DNA of 15,035 nucleotides from Humisphaera sp. (GTDB lineage Bacteria > Planctomycetota > Phycisphaerae > Tepidisphaerales > Tepidisphaeraceae), in NCBI GenBank assembly GCA_025351525.1, contig JANXVV010000556.1, positions 1 to 15,035 on the forward strand. The letters are read 5' to 3'. Shown piece by piece: positions 1-5,934 of this stretch. Every line of letters begins with the position of its first letter. The first letter of the stretch is position 1. The notes below the pieces were generated by a model. The model worked only from the letters and a program-made list of their open reading frames with translations, made no database searches and was not told the origin of the DNA. A program made the translations under genes and the position numbers.

Positions 1-25
1 GCACGGGCGGGACGCCCATGCCACC
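1..25. repeat. Partial copy of the palindromic repeat found at 3512-3598, cut by the window edge
   Basis: Bases 1-25 match the right arm at 3565-3589 at 23 of 25 positions. Their reverse complement matches 3523-3547 at 23 of 25. The copy lies inside the reading frame of the GT-C-like gene. Only one arm is visible. Confidence 0.6.
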
Positions 26-910
26 GGCACCCAGATCGATTAACATAGCCACCCCGATCGGCAAAGCGAAGCAGATTGAATCGAGCGGTCGGGTGATGGC
101 GGCCCAGCCTGCCAGCGCGCCGATCACCGCCGCCCAGCGCATTTTCTTAGCCCGCCGGAAATGGAGGTAGGCCCAGATGAGCAGCAAGCCGAGTAACGCC
201 ATCGGGAGATAAGAGAGCACCTGTATGGATAGTGTGCGGAACGTCGGCACGGCCAATACTAACAACGCCGCCAAGCCACCCCACACCCCATCCGTCAATT
301 CCGCCGTGATGCGATACGTCATCGCCACCACCGCCCCGCTGATCGCGATCGAGATGACCCACATGGGCAGGTGAAACCAGATGGCAGGCACGAAGAAGAT
401 CGACGCGCCCGGGAAATACATGCCGGCGTAGACTGGCCGCGTGAAGATGTAAAAAGTCTGGAAGAAGTCGGCCATCGGATGGGCCGGCAGATACAGATGA
501 CCGCCGGCGAGCATGCGCACCTGCACCAGATACATCATTTCATCCTGCACGCGCAGCCCAAAATCGCGATGCTGGCGAAGGGCGGTCAGGGCGAGGTAGA
601 GGCCGGCGACGAGCCAGATGCGCAGGGCGTTGTTTCGTCGTCGCCGCGCGGAGGGGTGGCGGTCGCGATCCAGCAGATCGGCTAACGGGCGATATCCATG
701 CGGGCGGGTGAGAAATAATCCGAGAATCGCCACGCCACCGATGGGCAGGATAAATGCGCGTAGCGGTTTGCGGTCCTCTTGAAACCAGAACAGCACGGCA
801 GCGACATAGAGTGCCACCCCGCCGAGCAATAGCGCCACGGGCCAGGCACCTTCCCGGCGGTTGGGGCGAATCAGCATTTGCGTCGAAGTGTCTTTGACGA
901 AGCGGGTCAC
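1..910 (-). CDS. GT-C-like polytopic membrane glycosyltransferase, partial (3' end beyond the left edge)
   Basis: The minus frame is open from a GTG at 910 to the window edge, giving 303 residues. GTG is preferred because a GGAAAGG ribosome binding site lies 6 nt upstream and an in-frame TGA lies five codons upstream. The protein is very hydrophobic, with about nine predicted membrane segments (roughly residues 24-43, 52-68, 97-111, 164-180, 183-200, 210-222, 235-251, 259-274, 279-293). After the third segment there is a D123-E124-x-x-Y loop followed by 'ARMLxGGxLY'-type sequence (here VRMLAGGHLY), the pattern of the first extracytoplasmic loop of GT-C enzymes (ArnT/PMT-like) that use polyprenyl-phosphate sugars. 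It lies 73 bp downstream of the GT4 gene, so envelope glycan synthesis is likely. The last visible residues, GGMGVPPV, are encoded by a repeat also found at 3523-3589. I cannot see whether the frame stays intact beyond the edge. The substrate is unknown. Confidence 0.7.
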   Translation of the reverse strand, partial: MTRFVKDTSTQMLIRPNRREGAWPVALLLGGVALYVAAVLFWFQEDRKPLRAFILPIGGVAILGLFLTRPHGYRPLADLLDRDRHPSARRRRNNALRIWLVAGLYLALTALRQHRDFGLRVQDEMMYLVQVRMLAGGHLYLPAHPMADFFQTFYIFTRPVYAGMYFPGASIFFVPAIWFHLPMWVISIAISGAVVAMTYRITAELTDGVWGGLAALLVLAVPTFRTLSIQVLSYLPMALLGLLLIWAYLHFRRAKKMRWAAVIGALAGWAAITRPLDSICFALPIGVAMLIDLGAGGMGVPPV

Positions 911-983
911 GGAACGCCTTTCCGATCAGGCTTGTTCGAGAAATCTCATGCGGGGCGGAGTGTAGGAAGGGGGCAAAGATGCG

Positions 984-2354
984 TCAACTGAAGGGCTTGA
1001 TCAAATCGTCGTAAACGCGCAATACTTGCGACGCAAGAGCGGTCCAGTTAAATCGCTGCCGGGCGATCCTTCGGCCCTCCTGTCCCATGCGGGCGCGCGA
1101 CTGCGGATCGTCGAGCAGTCTTGCGATGGCGGTGGACAGGGCGATCGGATCGCCGGGCGGCACCAGCAGCCCGGTCACCTGGTCGACGATGGTTTCGGCA
1201 ATTCCACCGACGCGCGAACCGACGGCGGGAAGGCCGGAGGCCATCGCTTCAATCGTGGTGATGCCCAGTCCTTCGGCACGGCCGGCGCGATCGATCGCGC
1301 CGGGGTTCACAAAAATGTCGCTGTCGGCCAAAAGCTGCGCGACCTGATGGCGATTCAGCGCGCCTGGAAAATGGATCCGGGCTCGATTTTGGCTTCCCGC
1401 CACGATCGAATCGATTTCCGCACGGCATGGCCCGTCGCCGGCAAAAACGAGATGAACATTCGGGCGACCGTTCAGAAATGCATCGGCGGCTGCGGCGAGA
1501 ATGTGGAAACCTTTGACTTCAATCATCCGACCGATGGCCGTCACGATGGTGGCGGTGGCGGGAATTTCAATCGGACAGCGCGAGGTTGTTCGCGGCGTGT
1601 CATCCTGAGGTACTCCGAAGGAGCCGGAGTACTCGCCGCAGGCGCTAGTTCCTTCGGAGTCAACCTGAGGCTGCGCCTCACCCGGAGAGGATGAAAATGG
1701 AACTCTTTCAGAGCAGTTCCTCAGGATGACGGGATGGAGTCGTTCTACGCCGCCTGATCGCAGTCGCGTTCCAAACAAGCGGTCATCGTAGCCCTGATAA
1801 ATCACCTGCCCGCGGCAGACATACCCTTTCGCGGCGGCCTGCCCCATCGTGTAGGCACTGTTGAATAGCACTCGGTCGGCCATCGAAAGCGTGTGCCCGT
1901 TCAAAAAATTCGACTTCGGTTTGAGCGAATGAATGCTCACGACGAGCGGTTTGCGGGTGAGAATATTTGCCAGCGACGCGATGAATGCCGGCTCGACCCA
2001 GTGGGCGTGAATCACATCTGTGTCGTCGAGATTCCGCCAGATTGCGGCAGCCATGGCGGCAAGGAAGCCGGGCAGTTGCCATCGGGCATGTGCGTTCTGC
2101 TTCAGGTTGTCGGGGATTCCATTCCCGTAGGCGAGGCATTGGCGGGAGGGATGCAGCGTGTACTGGAATCGCTCGATGTGTACGCCATCGACCATTTCGA
2201 ATTTGGCTGCGCCGGGGTGGTGCGGGGCGAGCACTTTTATTTTCGCGCGGTGATTTTGCACGAGTGTCCGGGCGAGATCGGCAACGAATCCGGGGATCGC
2301 GTCGCCGCGATGGAGAGGGTAGGTCGTGGTGACGAAGAGGACGCGCAGGGGCAT
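984..2354 (-). CDS. Glycosyltransferase family 4 (GT-B fold) with an in-frame repeat insertion
   Basis: This 456-residue cytoplasmic or membrane-associated retaining glycosyltransferase has two Rossmann-like domains. The N-terminal acceptor domain spans about 1-200 ('RVLFVTTTYPLHRGD', 'DVIHAHWVEPA', 'PLVVSIHS'). The C-terminal nucleotide-sugar domain spans about 266-445 ('GRMIEVKGFHIL', 'FAGDGP'). The family EX7E signature is E361-GLGITTI-E369. Residues 209-252 are not glycosyltransferase sequence: they translate a 132-bp palindromic repeat (1599-1730) in the linker between the domains, and adjoining residues from about 198 may also be non-native. Without them the length (about 400) is usual for the family. 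The start lies 9 bp after the stop of the upstream GT2 gene, which supports co-transcription. The donor and acceptor cannot be read from the sequence. The insertion may be tolerated because it falls in an inter-domain loop; activity is not certain. Confidence 0.9.
   Translation of the reverse strand: MPLRVLFVTTTYPLHRGDAIPGFVADLARTLVQNHRAKIKVLAPHHPGAAKFEMVDGVHIERFQYTLHPSRQCLAYGNGIPDNLKQNAHARWQLPGFLAAMAAAIWRNLDDTDVIHAHWVEPAFIASLANILTRKPLVVSIHSLKPKSNFLNGHTLSMADRVLFNSAYTMGQAAAKGYVCRGQVIYQGYDDRLFGTRLRSGGVERLHPVILRNCSERVPFSSSPGEAQPQVDSEGTSACGEYSGSFGVPQDDTPRTTSRCPIEIPATATIVTAIGRMIEVKGFHILAAAADAFLNGRPNVHLVFAGDGPCRAEIDSIVAGSQNRARIHFPGALNRHQVAQLLADSDIFVNPGAIDRAGRAEGLGITTIEAMASGLPAVGSRVGGIAETIVDQVTGLLVPPGDPIALSTAIARLLDDPQSRARMGQEGRRIARQRFNWTALASQVLRVYDDLIKPFS
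1599..1730. repeat. 132-bp palindromic repeat inserted in frame within the GT4 gene
   Basis: The element is bounded by perfect 12-bp inverted ends, GTCATCCTGAGG at 1599-1610 and CCTCAGGATGAC at 1719-1730. It has further internal inverted pairs: ACTCCGAAGGA at 1612-1622 with TCCTTCGGAGT at 1650-1660, and GAGGCTGCGCCTC near 1667-1679. Its length is 44 codons exactly and it has no stop in the host frame. It carries no transposase, so it would have to be moved by enzymes encoded elsewhere. This is an inference from structure. Confidence 0.85.
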
Positions 2355-2363
2355 GGGGAGGTT

Positions 2364-3491
2364 TCAGTCGAGCGAAGTAACGCGTGTCTTCGGCACTGCC
2401 GCCGTGACGACGGGCGGGTCGATTTGGCCATCCCCCGGCGTTTCGCGCATCACCGGAAGGCTCCATGAATCGTGCAATGTCAGCCCCTGCGGTGTTTCCG
2501 CGAGCGGTGGAAGACTGACCCCGGCGGTTCGGCGGTTCGAGTAAATTCGACGGCGGGCCAGGTAAAGCAGCTCTTCACTGATTCGCCGATGCCGCCCGAG
2601 CATGTCGGCCAACAGGGCCAGCACACCGAGCAAAAACCCCAGCGTCACCAGTACGCCGCCGATGGTGATCAACGACGTGAAGGGAGATGTCTTGTGGGAA
2701 TGGAACAGATACCAGCTCCCCACAAATCCTTCCATCGCCGCCCCGAGCAGGAAGAGGAGCATGGCAATTCCACCGAAGAATTTAAGCGGTTGGATATCGC
2801 GCATCGCCCGAACGATGATCGGCAGACTGTTGACGGCGTACTTCCACACGCTGCCGGCGATGCGGCTCTTGCCGAACTCGCGCACACCGCGCACTTTGAG
2901 AGGCACCTCGGCGATGCGGACGCCTTTGCTGAACAGGTCGATGAAACATTCCTGCGTGTAGGTGAAGCGACCGAACAGCGTCATGCGGTAAGCGGATTCG
3001 CGCGTGAAGGCGCGGAATCCGCAGGAGACATCGGTGAAGTGGGTTCCGCCGCACACCCAGTTGATCATGCCGGTGACGGCGAGGTTGCCGTAGTATTTTA
3101 CTTTCGGCATGGTCGGACGCAGCGCGGGGTCGGCGAATCGCGAACAGGTGACAAAGTCGGCTTCGTCCTTCAGCAGTGGTTGGATGAGTAGGCGAATGTC
3201 GGCGGGATCGAACTGACCGTCGCCGTCGATGTTGACGATGATGTCGGCCCCTCGACGCATGGCGCGTTCAATGCCCGTGCGGAAGACCGTTCCCAAGCCG
3301 CCCCCGCCTTTTAAGGTGACGACCAATGCGCCGGCGGATTCGGCCTCGACGACGGTGCGGTCGGTGCTGCCGTCATTGAGGACGATGACTTCAGTTTCGG
3401 TGATGCGGTCGATATTGCGGGGGACGCCGCGCACGACCTGGGCGATGGTCTTTGCCTCATTGAGCGCGGGAATGATGACAACGAGTTTCAT
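2364..3491 (-). CDS. Glycosyltransferase family 2, polyprenyl-phosphate sugar transferase-like (DPM1/GtrB type)
   Basis: This 375-residue GT-A enzyme is probably a transferase from a nucleotide sugar to polyprenyl phosphate. The N-terminal catalytic domain (about 1-220) begins 'KLVVIIPALNEAKTI' and carries 'VLNDGSTD' (37-44) and the metal-binding DGDGQF at 89-94, as in dolichol-phosphate mannosyltransferase-like proteins. Two membrane segments follow at about 236-260 and 272-297, then a polar C-terminal tail of about 75 residues. It is the first gene of the minus-strand glycan operon; the GT4 start lies 9 bp after its stop and the GT-C-like gene follows. Together they fit a lipid-linked sugar pathway in which this enzyme supplies the donor for the GT-C protein. 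That linkage is inference. No strong Shine-Dalgarno is visible; a 15-base hairpin lies in the leader. The family call is firm, the sugar unknown. Confidence 0.9.
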   Translation of the reverse strand: MKLVVIIPALNEAKTIAQVVRGVPRNIDRITETEVIVLNDGSTDRTVVEAESAGALVVTLKGGGGLGTVFRTGIERAMRRGADIIVNIDGDGQFDPADIRLLIQPLLKDEADFVTCSRFADPALRPTMPKVKYYGNLAVTGMINWVCGGTHFTDVSCGFRAFTRESAYRMTLFGRFTYTQECFIDLFSKGVRIAEVPLKVRGVREFGKSRIAGSVWKYAVNSLPIIVRAMRDIQPLKFFGGIAMLLFLLGAAMEGFVGSWYLFHSHKTSPFTSLITIGGVLVTLGFLLGVLALLADMLGRHRRISEELLYLARRRIYSNRRTAGVSLPPLAETPQGLTLHDSWSLPVMRETPGDGQIDPPVVTAAVPKTRVTSLD

Positions 3492-3500
3492 GGTGATTTA

Positions 3501-3515
3501 CAAAAGCGTCTTTTG
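3501..3515. promoter_or_regulatory. Short perfect hairpin in the leader of the GT2 gene
   Basis: CAAAAGCGTCTTTTG is a 6-bp perfect stem with a 3-base loop. It lies 9 bases upstream of the GT2 ATG, where a ribosome binding site would be expected and none is obvious. A translational effect is possible but unproven; chance occurrence cannot be excluded. Confidence 0.25.
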
Positions 3516-3598
3516 AATGAGTGGTGGCATGGGCGTCGCGACCGTGCGTTCCAAGCCGAAAAATGCATGGGGGGGACGCCCATGCCACCTTATTCAAA
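3512..3598. repeat. 87-bp inverted-repeat (MITE-like) element between divergent genes
   Basis: Left arm 3512-3537 and right arm 3575-3598 are inverted copies, with a perfect 15-bp core: GGTGGCATGGGCGTC at 3523-3537 and its complement at 3575-3589. The arms extend outwards to a TTTGAAT end on each side with small mismatches. There is no coding capacity of its own. The element sits in the 201-bp gap between the divergent GT2 gene and the small protein gene at 3693, so it may affect either promoter. A related arm is at 1-25. Confidence 0.8.
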
Positions 3599-3692
3599 GC
3601 ACCCGAACAGGAAACAATTAACGGTGGACTTTTCAAAAATTCCCGCGTTCATTTCCGGGCATTCGTTTTGCATATTCCTCGCCAGGTAACCT

Positions 3693-4052
3693 ATGCAAAC
3701 ATTATTACAACTCAATCCTCCAATTCCGATGAAAACGCCGCGTGGCGAGGGCATGGCTGTCATGGTAATCGATTATGGCCCGGACTTCGACCTCTGGTGG
3801 ACGGTCATTTTGACCAAGGGGGAACATGTCGGTGAAATTTGGACCTATAGCAACCCGGAGGTGCGAGGGGTTGAAAATATTTCGTTGGGACGACAAGTTT
3901 CACTGAATGGGAAGATGGCGGGGGGGCAGCATCAAAATGGGAATGGAAATGGAACTAATCCCGAACCGGTGGTGGGCAATCATCCCGGCGAAAAGATGCC
4001 GCCGGAGCAGTTGAATGGCCGGCAATTCCGACCGCCGATGCGCGGGATTTGA
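3693..4052 (+). CDS. Small conserved hypothetical protein (planctomycete-type)
   Basis: The gene encodes 119 residues with no signal peptide or membrane segment. The N-terminal half (about 8-68) is the ordered part: 'PPIPMKTPRGEGMAVMVIDYG', then 'LWWTVIL', 'GEIWTYSNPEVRGVENISLGR'. From memory I recognise this layout (PPIP...GEG..A..VIDYG...W.V......W...NPEVR...N...GR) as a recurrent small protein of planctomycete genomes, with no known function. The C-terminal half (about 75-119) is low-complexity and rich in Gly, Asn, Gln and Pro, probably disordered. An AGG-containing site precedes the ATG at moderate spacing. It is transcribed divergently from the glycan operon and convergently with the acyltransferase gene. 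The family recognition rests on memory and could be tested by a protein search. Confidence 0.7.
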   Translation: MQTLLQLNPPIPMKTPRGEGMAVMVIDYGPDFDLWWTVILTKGEHVGEIWTYSNPEVRGVENISLGRQVSLNGKMAGGQHQNGNGNGTNPEPVVGNHPGEKMPPEQLNGRQFRPPMRGI

Positions 4053-4067
4053 TGATGTTGAATTTTT

Positions 4068-4150
4068 GATTATTTAGCCGCCTCACTTGCGAGGCGCGTC
4101 CAGCGGGACAACCGCCAAACGCGCCTCGCGAGCGAGATGGCGAAATAATT
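4068..4150. repeat. Imperfect inverted repeat between convergent genes, possible bidirectional terminator
   Basis: Left arm 4068-4098 and right arm 4120-4150 pair over about 31 bases with a few mismatches; the inner GCGAGGCGCG/CGCGCCTCGC pairing is perfect. Outer AT-rich ends (ATTATTT / AAATAAT) flank a GC-rich stem. It lies between the stops at 4052 (+) and 4167 (-), where a bidirectional terminator is plausible. It could equally be a dispersed repeat. Confidence 0.6.
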
Positions 4151-4166
4151 AAAACGATATCGGGAT

Positions 4167-5351
4167 TTATTTGACGGGTTTCTTTGAAGTCGGGGCAGTT
4201 GCACCGAATGCGAACAAATAATTAAACCCGATTCGTCGCGCCAAACTTTCGAGAATCACTGGCACTGCTATTCCCACCGCAGTTCCCACCACAAGATGCA
4301 CGGCCAGTTGATGCACGTGCAGCACTTTCTGAAGCGCTACTCGGGCGGCGGCGGCGGCAATAACCTGAGCCACATAGATCGGCAAAGTCAACTCACCAAG
4401 CCATTCCAGCCATCCAACCATTCGCAGTCGGTCGATGAAGAACGCCATGGCGATCATTCCGGCGATGCCCATGGCGGCGGGAATGATCGCGACCCAATCG
4501 CGGGCGTTCAAACCGTGGGATATGGCAAATTGACTGATCGCAGACAGATGCGCGGGCAAGTGGGTTGGATTGAAATCTTTTGCCAACCAATATTCGCCTG
4601 CCAATAAAACCGCGCCGATCAGTGCGAGAAAAATCGCGGACATCTGCTTTCCTGGCCGTAGTATGAACGGTGCGAGCGATGCGCCGCCGGCGAAGTAGAA
4701 AAAATACATGCGGGTCTGATAGAGAACGGTCCAGTCGGAAAGCCATGCCAATACTTTGCCGTGTGAAGATACATGGATCCATTGGCCGAGCAAATAAGCA
4801 GTCAACGCAATCAGCGTGATGGCGGTCCGACCGATGCGGAGTTGATAGAGCGCCCAATAGAGCGTCATGCACACCATCAAAACGTACAGAAACCAGAATT
4901 GCGATCCGATATACGGTTCCCACGGCAATTTCAGGATTACCTCTCGTGGGGAGATATGGCTGCCGGCGTGCCCGGCCGCGACGGCCACGAAAAGACATTG
5001 AAGGATGGCCCACACCAAATACGGATAGGCAATCGTGCGGAGCTTTTGACCGAAAAAAGTGACGCCCAATTTTTGCGCGCCCCGTTCGACGAAAAGTCCT
5101 GAAAGAAAAAAGAACAACGCCATGTGAAAGGCGTAAATCGCATTGTCGACCGCCACATATTGTCGAATGGCCGAGGCGGTGGCGACAATGCCCTGCTTGA
5201 CGGTTTCGTGATCCACCTCGATCACGCCACGGCCCACATGTCCGAAGACGACGAGAATAATGCCCATGCCTTTGGCGATGTTCACCCACTGAATTCGCCC
5301 GCCGGCCCGCTCGGGTTGTATCAGGGATTTCTCATGGATCGCATTCGACAT
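4167..5351 (-). CDS. Acyltransferase family 3 integral membrane protein
   Basis: This 394-residue polytopic protein belongs to the acyltransferase-3 family, which transfers acetyl or other acyl groups to sugars of exported glycans. The start of the family domain is clear: 'WVNIAKGMGIILVVFGHV' (22-39, conserved His38) and then 'IYAFHMALFFFLSGLF' (72-87, His76 with the FFLSG motif). About ten hydrophobic segments follow to residue 380. The length is usual for a stand-alone member without a SGNH domain. A GGAG site lies about 5 nt before the ATG. It is convergent with the small protein gene and separated from the glycan operon, so a role in modifying that glycan is only suggested by proximity. 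The acceptor is unknown. Confidence 0.88.
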   Translation of the reverse strand: MSNAIHEKSLIQPERAGGRIQWVNIAKGMGIILVVFGHVGRGVIEVDHETVKQGIVATASAIRQYVAVDNAIYAFHMALFFFLSGLFVERGAQKLGVTFFGQKLRTIAYPYLVWAILQCLFVAVAAGHAGSHISPREVILKLPWEPYIGSQFWFLYVLMVCMTLYWALYQLRIGRTAITLIALTAYLLGQWIHVSSHGKVLAWLSDWTVLYQTRMYFFYFAGGASLAPFILRPGKQMSAIFLALIGAVLLAGEYWLAKDFNPTHLPAHLSAISQFAISHGLNARDWVAIIPAAMGIAGMIAMAFFIDRLRMVGWLEWLGELTLPIYVAQVIAAAAARVALQKVLHVHQLAVHLVVGTAVGIAVPVILESLARRIGFNYLFAFGATAPTSKKPVK

Positions 5352-5559
5352 TTAGGCTCCAACAACTGTCCAGCGAATACTCAACGGCAAGCGGCTCGCT
5401 CCCAACCCATCGAATCGGCTGCCGCCGCAAGCTGCAATAACCGTTATCCGGGCGGGACATCAATTGTTTGGGCGTTCTTTTTCGGTTGTGACGCCTATCC
5501 GGTCTGTAAGGTTTTGTCGAAAAACTTATCACGTATCACATGATAAAGTAGTGGGTTTT

Positions 5560-5585
5560 GTAGGGTCCGCTGAGGTGGACCCTAC
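5560..5585. repeat. Short perfect hairpin repeat
   Basis: GTAGGGTCC at 5560-5568 pairs perfectly with GGACCCTAC at 5577-5585 around an 8-base loop. Hairpins beginning GTAGGGTCCGCTGAG are, from memory, a common dispersed repeat in planctomycete genomes. There is no T-tract, and it lies upstream of both flanking genes, so a terminator role is unlikely. Confidence 0.6.
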
Positions 5586-5647
5586 GAAAGCAATTCCGAG
5601 TCGTCATGCGGCCGCGCCGCACACAGGACGAATATAATGAAGTGGCT

Positions 5648-5700
5648 GGAGGGCGGCAGTCCCCTGCCGCCGATGCGGCGGTCGAGGACGACCGGCCTCC
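5648..5700 (-). repeat. Single inverted copy of the 53-bp GC-rich palindrome
   Basis: On the minus strand this reads as a near-identical copy of the units at 8729, 8833 and 8937: GGAGG.CGGTCGTCC at one end and GACTGCCGCCCTCC at the other. The similarity extends beyond the palindrome: the flank corresponding to 'ATGGATTTT' upstream and 'CTTCATTxxATTxGTC' downstream is also recognisable. The copied unit is therefore about 100 bp, not just the hairpin. Confidence 0.85.
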
Positions 5701-5924
5701 ATAATCCATCTTCGAAGCAGATCTCGTGATGCCAAGATGAAAAGCGCGTTGTTTCGAAAGATAAATAAAAAATATCAATTTTCAACATTATGAAGTGTAA
5801 TATAGGTATCATTGATAAGCGGGGCGAGTCTTGCGGGATGTAGCGGATGCGGTGACTCCGGGAATTGCGTGTAACGTCAAAAAATGTGCAAGGGAGAGTA
5901 AGCCATTTCAAAGGCTTTCTTTTT

Positions 5925-5930
5925 GAGGGA
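5925..5930 (+). promoter_or_regulatory. Ribosome binding site deciding the hybrid kinase start
   Basis: GAGGGA lies 4 bases before the ATG at 5935. An in-frame TTG at 5923 would leave this purine-rich site inside the coding region, so the ATG is the better start. Confidence 0.7.
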
Positions 5931-5934
5931 ACGA

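Larger units (their letters stand above)
5352..5934. other. 583-bp divergent intergenic region with repeats
   Basis: The region separates the acyltransferase gene (-) from the hybrid kinase gene (+). It contains an imperfect palindrome with TTATCA/TGATAA arms near 5524-5548, a 26-bp hairpin at 5560-5585 and one inverted copy of the 53-bp GC-rich palindrome at 5648-5700. The stretch 5755-5830 is AT-rich and may hold the kinase promoter, but I could not pick a convincing -35/-10 pair. I see no gene in it. Confidence 0.7.

Noticed and set aside
1026..1694. Plus-strand open frame of 222 codons antisense to the GT4 gene
   Set aside because: It has no recognisable domain; the minus strand has full GT4 motifs and operon spacing.
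3521..3835. Plus-strand open frame of about 100 residues covering the 3512-3598 repeat
   Set aside because: It translates the repeat (WASRPC...GDAHAT-type peptide) and then runs out of frame over the start of the better-supported gene at 3693; there is no ribosome binding site.
4393..5289. Minus-strand 298-codon frame overlapping the acyltransferase gene
   Set aside because: It is rich in Arg, His and Pro and is the +1 shadow of the membrane protein, which has the family motifs.
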